This document shows, in pieces, positions 30,878-38,541 of a stretch of 64,000 nt of DNA. How positions within the stretch are numbered: position 1 is the stretch's first letter; every line of letters begins with the position of its first letter. Source of the stretch: DASVCS01 sp036381495 (GTDB lineage Bacteria; Gemmatimonadota; Gemmatimonadetes; Longimicrobiales; RSA9); contig DASVCS010000159.1 in NCBI GenBank assembly GCA_036381495.1, positions 62,001-126,000 of the forward strand, given 5' to 3'. The position numbers and the translations under genes are program-made. The notes below the pieces were generated by a model, which searched no databases, was not told where the DNA came from, and saw only the letters and a program-made list of their open reading frames with translations.

Positions 30878-31723
30878 TCAGTTCCATGCGTTCCCCCGGA
30901 GGTGGACCTGCGCCACCAGTGAATCCACGGTCGCTGCGCTCCCGGCCCCACCACTCCTCCCGCGGACCAGGATCTCGACCCGTTCGATCGTTTGCAGGCT
31001 GGCCGGGCCGGACGGCGTGACGGCCGTCCCGCTCCCGTTGTAGTATCGGAAGCGGAGGCCGTTTTCTTCGGGGCCGAGCAGCGGTCCGACGAGAGCGACG
31101 AGATTGCCGTCCACCCCCTGGCGACCGAGCACCCACGAGCCGTCGACCTCGTAGAGACCGTAGGTGAGGGATCGATAGGCCCGGACCGGCGCACCTTTAC
31201 GGACTTCGGCGACCGCCACGCCGGGCGCAGGGAGTGCCGCGACGATGCCGGGAGCATCCCACTGCGTGCAATCGGCGCCCGGCGACGCGACCTCCGAGAC
31301 CGTCCCGCTGATCGCACCGCGGATCCACCGGTCGTCGTCCATGCGCAGCGTGTCGTCATCCATGAAGACGAGCAGACTGTCGCCGTCCTCGAACGGCTCG
31401 CCGAGTTGCCAGACGTGCAGCGCGGAACCGGCAACGACGTCGCAGACCACGCCCATCTTCCGGAGCGCGCGGAACGTCAATTCGTGCTCGGACGCGGAAA
31501 GGAGATCGCCATCCGTGGCGCTGATCTCCCGGAGCTCCGTCGTGAGCAGGTTCAGTGCGGTCCGCGTCGTCTGTCGCGAATCGATGCGTTCCCGCTGCTC
31601 CCGGTAACTGACCTGCTGCACGATCAGCGTGCGATAGACGGCCGCAAGGACGACGGCGGAGAGGACGACCGCAGCCAGCGCCTCGAGCACGGTGAAGCCG
31701 GGCCTCCGATGTGCGATCTTCAT
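30878..31723 (-). CDS. PilW-like minor prepilin, cluster 1
   Basis: A 281-residue prepilin: basic leader MKIAHRRPG, cleavage G/F, and the type IV methylation segment FTVLEALAAVVLSAVVLAAV with Glu at mature position 5. The remainder has the PilW-type long C-terminal domain with RYYNGSG near the end. The ATG at 31723 overlaps the upstream PilV-like stop by four bases (ATGA). Upstream ORF extension to 32233 is discarded because it covers another gene. It should be processed by PilD (not in window) and form part of the pilus-priming tip complex. Confidence 0.88.
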   Translation of the reverse strand: MKIAHRRPGFTVLEALAAVVLSAVVLAAVYRTLIVQQVSYREQRERIDSRQTTRTALNLLTTELREISATDGDLLSASEHELTFRALRKMGVVCDVVAGSALHVWQLGEPFEDGDSLLVFMDDDTLRMDDDRWIRGAISGTVSEVASPGADCTQWDAPGIVAALPAPGVAVAEVRKGAPVRAYRSLTYGLYEVDGSWVLGRQGVDGNLVALVGPLLGPEENGLRFRYYNGSGTAVTPSGPASLQTIERVEILVRGRSGGAGSAATVDSLVAQVHLRGNAWN

Positions 31724-32115
31724 CTCGGGTTCAATACCGTGAGAGCGAAGGTGTCCGTCACGACCGTCGGCGCGCTCTCGCCGGAGACGAACCCCGGCCC
31801 TTCGCAGATGACCGAGACGGACTTCATGTTCGCCATCGTGGTGACGTCCCACCACAGGCGGTAGTCGCCGATCACCTCGGCGGACCCCGAGCTGCGCGAG
31901 AGAATCGCGTCGTACGGCATGGCGCGGATCTCCTCGAAGACCTGACGCACCGCGATCGCCCGCTCCGTGGTCCGGTCGGAGAACCGGAGCTGCGCGAACA
32001 TGTACCCGGTGGACACCGCCATCGCGAGAATCCCGAAGGCCAGGATCACCGTCGCGACGACGACCTCGACAAGCCCGAAGCCGTTCGGCTCCGGCTGCCC
32101 GCTGCCGGTCACCAT
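31720..32115 (-). CDS. PilV-like minor prepilin, cluster 1
   Basis: A 131-residue prepilin with leader ending PNG, cleavage before FGLVEVVVATVILAFGILAM (Glu at mature position 5) and a short C-terminal domain of about 90 residues containing one Cys. The length and position between FimT and PilW types match PilV. The ATG at 32115 overlaps the end of the upstream FimT gene by seven bases, so translation is coupled. Confidence 0.87.
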   Translation of the reverse strand: MVTGSGQPEPNGFGLVEVVVATVILAFGILAMAVSTGYMFAQLRFSDRTTERAIAVRQVFEEIRAMPYDAILSRSSGSAEVIGDYRLWWDVTTMANMKSVSVICEGPGFVSGESAPTVVTDTFALTVLNPR

Positions 32116-32615
32116 CGATCCACCTGGCCCAGCGGACGGACCCGCAACGAATCCCGGTATGCAGCACGGCTGAAGCGCACGATCGCCGGATCATCGATCC
32201 CACAGCTCTCGAGCGCGAAACCGCGCGGCGCATAACAGAGCGTCACCGCTCCCGAAACCGATGTCTCTACGTCCGTGCGATACTGCGTCATGTAGCTCAC
32301 CACCTCGAGCGTGTCGCCCCCACCGGAGCGACCCGAGACCACCCACGCGCGATCGGCGTCCGGATCGATCTCGACCCGATACGGCATCCCCCGTTGCACG
32401 GCCGTGGCTCGCGCCCGCCGCGCCAGCAACACGAAGGCATCGCGCGCGTTCTGAACATCCTGGCGTTGCAGGAATCGACTCACCTTCGGCATCGCGAACC
32501 CTATCGCGATCGCGCCGAGGATCAGCACCACGACGACCTCGAGGAGGGTGAATCCTGCGGGGCCGACGGGTACGGCCCGGTCGGAACCGGGCGTCGCCTT
32601 CGATTGTGACCGCAT
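32109..32615 (-). CDS. FimT/GspH-like minor prepilin, cluster 1
   Basis: A 168-residue prepilin with an unusually long leader (21 residues, ending GPAG) before FTLLEVVVVLILGAIAIGFA; Glu is at mature position 5. The following FLQRQDVQNARDAFVLLARRARATAVQRG is the FimT/GspH helix signature, and the C-terminal half is beta-rich with two Cys (LCYAPRG, ESCGID). First gene of the four-gene minor pilin set; its promoter would lie in the AT-richer gap to the right. Confidence 0.87.
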   Translation of the reverse strand: MRSQSKATPGSDRAVPVGPAGFTLLEVVVVLILGAIAIGFAMPKVSRFLQRQDVQNARDAFVLLARRARATAVQRGMPYRVEIDPDADRAWVVSGRSGGGDTLEVVSYMTQYRTDVETSVSGAVTLCYAPRGFALESCGIDDPAIVRFSRAAYRDSLRVRPLGQVDRW

Positions 32616-32848
32616 CCGCGTCTCGATCGATTCGTGGCATCCCGAGCGTGCGGTTCGGCGAAGCGGAACCGCACCGACGGCCTGCGAGACCGACCCGGCG
32701 ATTGTCCGAAACCGATACCATGCGCGATACGATTTTCATGCCCGCATCCAAGTTGTGTATCTCCAATGTCTTACGTCCGCAAACAACCGAGAGCGGCGAA
32801 TAAACTGTTCCGGATCCGGCACCTTTTTTCGGCACGATGACTCGGTCT
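32616..32848 (-). promoter_or_regulatory. AT-richer gap upstream of minor pilin cluster 1, with inverted repeat
   Basis: This 233-base gap between the two minor pilin sets is distinctly richer in A/T than its surroundings (32725-32835) and so probably contains a promoter. An 8-bp inverted repeat TGCGGTTC-N9-GAACCGCA lies at 32649-32673, 34 bases before the start of the FimT gene, and could be an operator. A possible -35/-10-like pair TTGGAT-N16-TATCGC on the minus strand (about 32724-32751) is weak. No sigma-54 element was seen. Confidence 0.4.
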
Positions 32849-33928
32849 TCAAAAGGCCGGCACCCAGAAGCGGGGGCCGGACCGGAACGGTCGGTTCAAC
32901 GCGGGCGCGCGGGCTAGGGCGCGCCAGATCGCGCAGGGGTCGTAGGTGATGCGGGCCTGGTCGTGGACGGCCACATCGCCGGAGCCGATCAGCGCGCCGC
33001 GAATGGTGCTGGTGTCGCGGATGGTCACGCGGCCCGCCACGACGACGGGGCCGTAGAAGCGTGCGCCGTCGTCGATGGTGAGGTCGCCGGCGACGATGAG
33101 GACGCCCTGTGCGGCACCGCCGGAGACGTGCAGGTCTCCGGGAGCGAAGACGAGCGGGAAGAAGTGGCCGCACGGGTCGTCGGGTGCGAGGGGTGCGCCC
33201 CAGTTGGCCGGCACGCCGGTGTCGCAGCGTCCTGTGTCGTAGGCGGGGGCCGGCGTCAGATCACCGGTGACGACGTGGTCCGCGATGTCGGCGAGGGTGG
33301 TCGGCGCGAGAGGGCCGATGCGGGTGGCGCCGGGTTCCGTCGCGGCGACCGAGTCGGGCACGCGGGTAGCGGGCAGGTCGGCGCGGCCGAACGTTCGGAC
33401 CAGGTCGGTGAAGGCAGCGGCCGGGCAATCATCGGGGGTCCATTGTGCCGCGAAGTCGCCGTAGTCGAGCCCCACGACGTCGGCCTGGGCGTCGACGCGG
33501 AGGTCGCCGCGGAGCGTGATCGCGGCACCGAACGGCCGCCACAGTTCGGCGATGTCCAGGGTTCGGATCACGATGCCGGCGCGAGCGCGCGCACCGGAAG
33601 GAGCGGTGGCCTGGGCCCGGATCCGGTAGAGCGAGCCGGCGAGTCTCTCGACGACGATCCGGTCCGCGGCTGCGGGGGACGCGGCGTCGAGCGCGCGCAC
33701 CTCCGCGGGAGCCATGTCGCGGAACTCGCGCGTGTCCCACATCGCGAGTGCGATCCGGACAGCGGATTCGGCGGCAAGCCGGGCGCGGAGCACGTCCGCG
33801 CCGGCCCGCGAGATGCGTGACTCCTGCAAGCCGACGTAGAGCAACGCGGCCGATACCGTGCCGAGGCCGAGGAGCACGAGCACGCAGGCCAGCAGCGCCA
33901 TTGCGTCACGGCGCGGATGCGGGCTCAT
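32849..33928 (-). CDS. PilX-like minor pilus protein, cluster 2
   Basis: A 359-residue paralogue of the cluster 1 PilX-like protein. The N-terminal hydrophobic segment MALLACVLVLLGLGTVSAALLY is preceded by HPRRDA instead of a Gly, so canonical prepilin cleavage is doubtful. The C-terminal half shares NWGAPLAPDDPCGHFFP, a GDLHVSGG-QGVLIVAGDLTIDDG-FYGPVVVAGRVTI series and a DPCAIWRAL end with cluster 1 (there CAIQRAV). The stop is at 32849 and the start overlaps the PilW-like stop by four bases. It is a probable tip or beta-helical subunit. Confidence 0.78.
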   Translation of the reverse strand: MSPHPRRDAMALLACVLVLLGLGTVSAALLYVGLQESRISRAGADVLRARLAAESAVRIALAMWDTREFRDMAPAEVRALDAASPAAADRIVVERLAGSLYRIRAQATAPSGARARAGIVIRTLDIAELWRPFGAAITLRGDLRVDAQADVVGLDYGDFAAQWTPDDCPAAAFTDLVRTFGRADLPATRVPDSVAATEPGATRIGPLAPTTLADIADHVVTGDLTPAPAYDTGRCDTGVPANWGAPLAPDDPCGHFFPLVFAPGDLHVSGGAAQGVLIVAGDLTIDDGARFYGPVVVAGRVTIRDTSTIRGALIGSGDVAVHDQARITYDPCAIWRALARAPALNRPFRSGPRFWVPAF

Positions 33929-34704
33929 CGCGTCCTCCCGGCATCGGCGCGGTCCGCGTTGAGGAGCGTGAACCGCAATCGGGCGCCCGTGGCCGGCGCG
34001 GGGACCTCGCGGTCGATGTCTTCGGCGCGCGCAACCAGACGGAGCTCGATGGCCGGCGGCGCGGCCGGGATCGGTGCACCGGGGCCGCCCGGCAGGCGGA
34101 ACCCGCTACCATCGCCATCGAACGCCTCCGCGGTGAGCGGCTGGCGACCTGCGTGCCCGTGGCCGTAGCGGAGCGCGTGCTCCGAAAGCCGATACGTTCC
34201 GCTCTCGAACAGGAGCAACATCGTCCCCGGGGGCGGTGGCGCTTCGAGCGTCCAGCGGAACGCCTGCTCCCCATCCTCTCCGGCGCAGTGCGCCGGCGTC
34301 GCCGCGCTCGCCTCGAGCTTCAGCGGCGGGCCATCCCCGCCAACGCGGACCACGACCAGCGAATCCTTGGCGGGATCCGGATCGCGCAACCCTTGATAGC
34401 GCACGAACACGGCATCATCATCCGCGGCGCCACAGACGACGGCGGTGCCCCGGAACACGCGGAGCGCGATGGAATCCGCGGACCACGCGTACACGTCCGC
34501 GACGGGGGCGATGTAACGGAGGTCGCCCGTGAGCACCGCGGATGCGGCCCGGACCGCCTCCGCGAACGTGACCCGCCGCGCCTGGCTCCGAACCATCCGC
34601 CGCGCGGCCACCAGCGTGCCGGCCATGGCGCCGCAGATGACCGCCGTGAGCGCCAACGCGGTCAGCAGTTCCAGGATCGCGTAACCCGAGCGACGCGCGC
34701 TCAC
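33925..34704 (-). CDS. PilW-like minor prepilin, cluster 2
   Basis: A 259-residue prepilin starting at GTG 34704, which overlaps the PilV-like stop (GTGA). The leader is SARRSG and the hydrophobic segment YAILELLTALALTAVICGAM has Tyr at mature position 1 and Glu at 5. The C-terminal domain matches PilW in length and ends with LRFTLLN. Most of the 34705-34863 extension of the open frame lies inside the preceding gene and is discarded. Confidence 0.84.
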   Translation of the reverse strand: MSARRSGYAILELLTALALTAVICGAMAGTLVAARRMVRSQARRVTFAEAVRAASAVLTGDLRYIAPVADVYAWSADSIALRVFRGTAVVCGAADDDAVFVRYQGLRDPDPAKDSLVVVRVGGDGPPLKLEASAATPAHCAGEDGEQAFRWTLEAPPPPGTMLLLFESGTYRLSEHALRYGHGHAGRQPLTAEAFDGDGSGFRLPGGPGAPIPAAPPAIELRLVARAEDIDREVPAPATGARLRFTLLNADRADAGRTR

Positions 34705-35096
34705 GGCGCCTCCAACCGCAGCGGGGCCGGCATGTGCAGGAACCGGAGGTGCAGTTGCCGTCGGTCCGCGGGAGCGCCGTACTCGACGACCACGTCGACG
34801 GGCGTGGGGCGCCGCTCGGGCGATGACGAGGACCATCGAGCAAGGAGATGGTCCTCCTTCCACTCGCCGGAACCGGGCCGGTCCAGTCGCAGGAGGGAGT
34901 CGGCGACCGCGCCCGCCGTCCGGACGGCTGCATCTCGCACGCCGACCTCGCGGACGAGGCGCGCCGCAAGGGCGAACGCGGCGACGGCACCCACGGCACC
35001 CACGCCGAACACGCTCAACGCGACAAGCACCTCGACGAGGGTGAACCCCGCGCGCCGGCTCGAACGGCGCGCCCCACGACTCGACATCGCGCTCAC
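34701..35096 (-). CDS. PilV-like minor prepilin, cluster 2
   Basis: A 131-residue prepilin with leader ending RRAG, cleavage before FTLVEVLVALSVFGVGAVGA (Glu at position 5), and a short C-terminal domain ending PAPLRLEAP. The GTG at 35096 overlaps the FimT stop in a GTGA arrangement; an ATG at 35087 is the alternative. Order and size match cluster 1 PilV. Confidence 0.84.
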   Translation of the reverse strand: MSAMSSRGARRSSRRAGFTLVEVLVALSVFGVGAVGAVAAFALAARLVREVGVRDAAVRTAGAVADSLLRLDRPGSGEWKEDHLLARWSSSSPERRPTPVDVVVEYGAPADRRQLHLRFLHMPAPLRLEAP

Positions 35097-35542
35097 CACC
35101 GGCGCGGCCTCCCGTACGTCGACAGCGTCAGCCCCGCCGTCGCATCCCCTCGCCGCAGCCGGAAGGTCCGGTTCGCCAGACGCCCCAGCCCACGGGCGTC
35201 GAACCGAAGCACCACCCGATCCGCCGCCGCACCGTCGACCGTCAATTCGACGCGGTACTGGGCGCCAAGGTCGACGGGCCCCTCGACCACGTCACCGCCG
35301 GCACGAACCCAGAAACGACCGGAGCCCACGTCCACCACCAGCGCCGCGCCACCCTGCCCCACCGCCAGCGACCGCGCACGCGCGACGCCGGCCGCCAGCG
35401 CCTCCCGCGCACCGACCGTGGCGTAGCGGTCCAGCCACCGCCGGAGCGGCGGCGCCGCGATCCCGATGAGAATCGCGAGGATCGCAAGGGCGAAGAGCAG
35501 CTCGACGAGCGTGGTCCCGGGGGGGTGGCGCGAGATCGTCAT
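35093..35542 (-). CDS. FimT/GspH-like minor prepilin, cluster 2
   Basis: A 149-residue prepilin: leader MTISRHPPG and segment TTLVELLFALAILAILIGIA with Glu at position 5. Thr at mature position 1 is unusual, since Phe or Met is normal. The helix REALAAGVARARSLAVGQGG and the beta-rich C-terminus ending TLSTYGRPRRW fit FimT/GspH. ATG at 35542; no clear ribosome site. It is the first gene of cluster 2 and lies just downstream of repeat island C. Confidence 0.83.
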   Translation of the reverse strand: MTISRHPPGTTLVELLFALAILAILIGIAAPPLRRWLDRYATVGAREALAAGVARARSLAVGQGGAALVVDVGSGRFWVRAGGDVVEGPVDLGAQYRVELTVDGAAADRVVLRFDARGLGRLANRTFRLRRGDATAGLTLSTYGRPRRW

Positions 35543-35589
35543 GGCGCGAGGATAATCGGGGGTCCGGGGCGAACCCATGGTAGGGTGGG

Positions 35590-35787
35590 ACGAAATGGGG
35601 GAGGGCTCGGGCTAGGGGTAGGGCGTGCCCGGGAGGGGGTGCGGTGGAGGGGAGGACGGCCCGGGGGAGGGGCGGGAGCTGGATGGGAACTACCGGGAAC
35701 GGGAGCGGGAGCGGGAACGTTTACGTTTACGTTTACGGGAAACGGGAGCGGGCCGCGCACCCGCTCGCGCCCGCGCCCGCGCACGGT
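35590..35787 (+). repeat. hexamer repeat island C
   Basis: This fills the gap between the PilR-like stop and the FimT start. Forward strand: GGGCTC/GGGCTA/GGGGTA units (35603-35623), a segment GGGAGGGGGTGCGGTGGAGGGGAG (described by position 35631-35654) that recurs in island A on the opposite strand, then hexamers GGGAAC, GGGAGC, GGGAGC, GGGAAC, GTTTAC x3 and GGGAAA (35695-35742), then a GC-alternating tract (35753-35785). It differs from islands A and B in having three GTTTAC units instead of two and in lacking the 36-base block shared by A and B. Confidence 0.85.
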
Positions 35788-37146
35788 TCACTCGAGGTTG
35801 TAATCCCGAATCTTGTACAGCAGTGCGCGGGCGCTGAGTTCGAGGAGTTCGGCGGCGCGGGTCTTGTTGCCGCGGGTGCGCTCGAGGGCCTGTCGGATGA
35901 GGCGGCGTTCGAGTGCGGCGCTGTGCTTCTTGATCGAGAGTTCGTCGTTGCCCAGTTCCGGCCCGTCGATGGCTGGGACGGGCGAGGCGACGTGGGGCGG
36001 GAGGTCTCGGGGCGTGATCTTCGGCGAATTGGCGAGGACCATGGCGCGTTCGATGGTGTTCTCGAGTTCGCGGACGTTGCCCGGCCAGGGATAATCGACG
36101 AGCAGGCGCATGGCCTCGGGCTCGACGCCGCGGCACTCGAGGCCGAGGCGTTCGTTGTGGATTTCGATGAAGTGGTTGACGAGGGGTGGGATCTCCTCGC
36201 GACGCTGGCGCAGCGGCACGAGGTGGATCGGTACGACGGCGACGCGATAGAAGAGATCGCGGCGGAACCGGCCGGCGCGGATCTCCTCTTCGAGGTCCTT
36301 GTTGGTTGCCGCGACGATGCGGACATCGACATCGCGTGCGTTGTTCTCGCCGAGACGGCGGACCTCTCCCTCCTGGAGTGCGCGCAGCAGCTTGACCTGG
36401 AGCGCGGCGGGCATCTCGCCGATCTCATCGAGGAAGAGCGTGCCGCCCCCGGCGGCCTCGAAGAGGCCGGGCTTCTCGCGCTCGGCGCCGGTGAAGGCGC
36501 CGCGGCTGTAGCCGAAGAGCTCGGCTTCGAGGAGTGCCTCCGGGATGGCGCCGCAGTTGAGCGGGACGAACGGTTTTTCCGCCCGCTCGCTCTGGGCGTG
36601 GATCAGCCGTGCGACGAGTTCCTTGCCGGTGCCGCTCTCGCCGGTGACGAGCACGGTCGAGGGGTAGCGGGCGACACGGGTCGCCATTTCGAGCGCCTGC
36701 TGCATGGCGGGCGACTTGGCGATGATCTCGCCGAAACGGCGCTCGATCCGGACCTCGCTGCGGAGGCGGCGGACCTCGCGGCGCAGGGCTTCACGCTCCT
36801 CGGCCTTGCGGAGCGCGAGGACGAGCTGATCGGCGCTGAAGGGCTTCGAGACGTAGTCGTAGGCGCCCTTCTTCATGGCCTCGATGGCGAGGTCGTTGCT
36901 GCCGTAGGCGGTCATGACGATGACGAGCGCCTCGCCGCCGGCCTCGCGGTAGCGTTCGAGGAACTCGGTACCGGAGAGGCGCGGCATCCGGACATCGCAG
37001 AGGATGATGTCGGGCTGGACCTGCGCGGCGCGGGCCAGGCCCTCCTCGCCGTCGTTGGCGAGGTGCACCTCGTAGCCCTCCTCGCCGAGAATCAGCGAGG
37101 CGGTGTGGCGCAACCCTGGCTCGTCGTCGATGATGAGTACGGTCAT
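35788..37146 (-). CDS. pilR: PilR-like NtrC-family sigma-54 response regulator
   Basis: A 452-residue activator with a receiver domain (acidic pair D7-D8, phospho-acceptor D51 in LCDVRMP, K101 in YVSKPF), a sigma-54 AAA+ domain (Walker A GESGTGKE at 169-176, GAFTGA at 216-221 for sigma-54 contact, Walker [14 protein letters not shown], arginine finger region [10 protein letters not shown]) and a C-terminal Fis-type helix-turn-helix ([20 protein letters not shown]). Its ATG overlaps the sensor kinase stop by four bases. The location between two pilin clusters and a sigma-54 promoter at pilA suggests it is PilR; other NtrC relatives remain possible. Confidence 0.9.
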   Translation of the reverse strand: MTVLIIDDEPGLRHTASLILGEEGYEVHLANDGEEGLARAAQVQPDIILCDVRMPRLSGTEFLERYREAGGEALVIVMTAYGSNDLAIEAMKKGAYDYVSKPFSADQLVLALRKAEEREALRREVRRLRSEVRIERRFGEIIAKSPAMQQALEMATRVARYPSTVLVTGESGTGKELVARLIHAQSERAEKPFVPLNCGAIPEALLEAELFGYSRGAFTGAEREKPGLFEAAGGGTLFLDEIGEMPAALQVKLLRALQEGEVRRLGENNARDVDVRIVAATNKDLEEEIRAGRFRRDLFYRVAVVPIHLVPLRQRREEIPPLVNHFIEIHNERLGLECRGVEPEAMRLLVDYPWPGNVRELENTIERAMVLANSPKITPRDLPPHVASPVPAIDGPELGNDELSIKKHSAALERRLIRQALERTRGNKTRAAELLELSARALLYKIRDYNLE

Positions 37147-38396
37147 GGCTCCGAACGTTCCGTGGCCGGGCCGCGAGCGGCGGGCAGCGCGATGGTGAAG
37201 GTCGTGCCGTCGCGGCCGCTATCGACGCGGATCGTGCCGCCCATGGCATCAATGAGGCGGGCGGCGACGGCGAGACCCAGGCCGGTACCCTTCCCCGGCG
37301 CCTTGGTGGTGACGAACGGCTCGAAGATCTGGTCGATCAGCGACTCCGGGATCCCGGGCCCGTTGTCCCGGACGGTGATCTCGACGATTTCGCCGCCGGC
37401 GGGGAACGGGTTTTCCCGCGGGATCTGCGGACGCTGGTGGAAGCGCCTGCGATGCGAGTAGTCGACGTCGGGCGGATCGTCCCTGCGGCGCGTCGCCCGG
37501 GGCTTGCGCGGCTCGACGGTGCGCCGTCGCGTACAGACGGTCAGCTCGGGGTCCTCGGTTCCCTCGAGCGCATCGGTCGCGTTCAGCATCAGATTGACCA
37601 GCACCTGTTCGAGCTGATACGGATCCGCTTCTACGCGGGGCAGTTCCGCGGCGAGTTCGCGCGTCACCGCGACCCCCTGGAATCGGCCCTGCGTGACCAA
37701 CAGGTCCATCGCGCGGTCGACCACGCCCGAGACGTCGATGCTCTGGACGTGCGTCTCACGCGGACGCGCGTAATCGAGCAATCCGCGCACGATGCGGTCG
37801 ATACGCCGCGCTTCCCGCTCCGCGGCCGCGAGCAGCTCCTGTTCACGACTCCCGGCGTTGCGGGAGAGGATCCCGATATAGCCGAGCAGCGCGCTCAGCG
37901 GATTGCCGACTTCATGCGCGATCCCCGCGGCGAGTCGGCCCACCGAAGCCATCTTCTCGATCCGGATCAGCTCGTCACGCGCGTCGGTGAGCTGGAGATT
38001 GGTCTCCTCGAGCGAGCGGACGTTGGCCGCGAGTTGTTCACGGTGGGCGATGAGTCGCTCCGCCATGCGGTTGACGGCATCGGTGACGCGCCCGATCTCG
38101 ACGGTCTCGGCGCGGACCAGGCGCTTCGAGTAATCCCCCTCGGCAATGGCCTCGACGCCGGCGATCAGGCGCGCGAGCGGCGCGAGCACCCGCCGCTGAA
38201 GGAGGTAGCGGCCGAAGAGTGCGAAGACCACGACATCCGCCGCGAGGAGCACCACCAGGTAGAGCGCGGCCCTGGCGGGCGTCTCGAGCTGCGGCAGGAG
38301 CGTGACCACACCGGCCGCGGCGACGAGCAGTGCACCGGCGAACATCAGGGCGAACGCCGTGACGAGTTCCCGGTGCAGCGTGGGATGACCGCGCAT
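37143..38396 (-). CDS. pilS: PilS-like membrane sensor histidine kinase
   Basis: A 417-residue kinase with two membrane segments (about 11-35 and 45-66), a HAMP domain (68-120), a DHp helix with phospho-acceptor His161 (LAAGIAHEVGNPLSALLGY) and a HATPase domain (N-box QVLVNLMLNATDALEG, G1 DNGPGIPE, F-box IFEPFVTTK, G2 GTGLGLAVAARL). An insertion of about 50 residues very rich in Arg and Pro (CTRRRTVEPRKPRATRRRDD and on) separates the N-box strand from the G1 box. The start at 38396 gives the first membrane segment; an extended frame upstream is ignored. It forms a two-component pair with the adjacent regulator. Confidence 0.9.
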   Translation of the reverse strand: MRGHPTLHRELVTAFALMFAGALLVAAAGVVTLLPQLETPARAALYLVVLLAADVVVFALFGRYLLQRRVLAPLARLIAGVEAIAEGDYSKRLVRAETVEIGRVTDAVNRMAERLIAHREQLAANVRSLEETNLQLTDARDELIRIEKMASVGRLAAGIAHEVGNPLSALLGYIGILSRNAGSREQELLAAAEREARRIDRIVRGLLDYARPRETHVQSIDVSGVVDRAMDLLVTQGRFQGVAVTRELAAELPRVEADPYQLEQVLVNLMLNATDALEGTEDPELTVCTRRRTVEPRKPRATRRRDDPPDVDYSHRRRFHQRPQIPRENPFPAGGEIVEITVRDNGPGIPESLIDQIFEPFVTTKAPGKGTGLGLAVAARLIDAMGGTIRVDSGRDGTTFTIALPAARGPATERSEP

Positions 38397-38541
38397 CGTC
38401 ACCGTGCCCGGCGGGGCCCCAGTGCCCCAAGATGAAGTGCGGAGATGCCGCTTCGCAAGGGCGCCGCTCCGGCGCAAGCGCGGTGATCCGCCGTCGGCTG
38501 TCGTGGCCGCCCCATCGGGCGGCGGCGGTGTGAATTCGTCA

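Noticed and set aside
31724..32233. N-terminal extension of the PilW-like gene
   Set aside because: The extension overlaps PilV- and FimT-like genes and lacks a prepilin leader; the internal ATG at 31723 begins a canonical leader.
35525..35837. Frames in island C encoding RERERE/LRLRLR or NVYVYVYG peptides
   Set aside because: A period-6 repeat is open in all frames, so these are consequences of the repeat, not genes.
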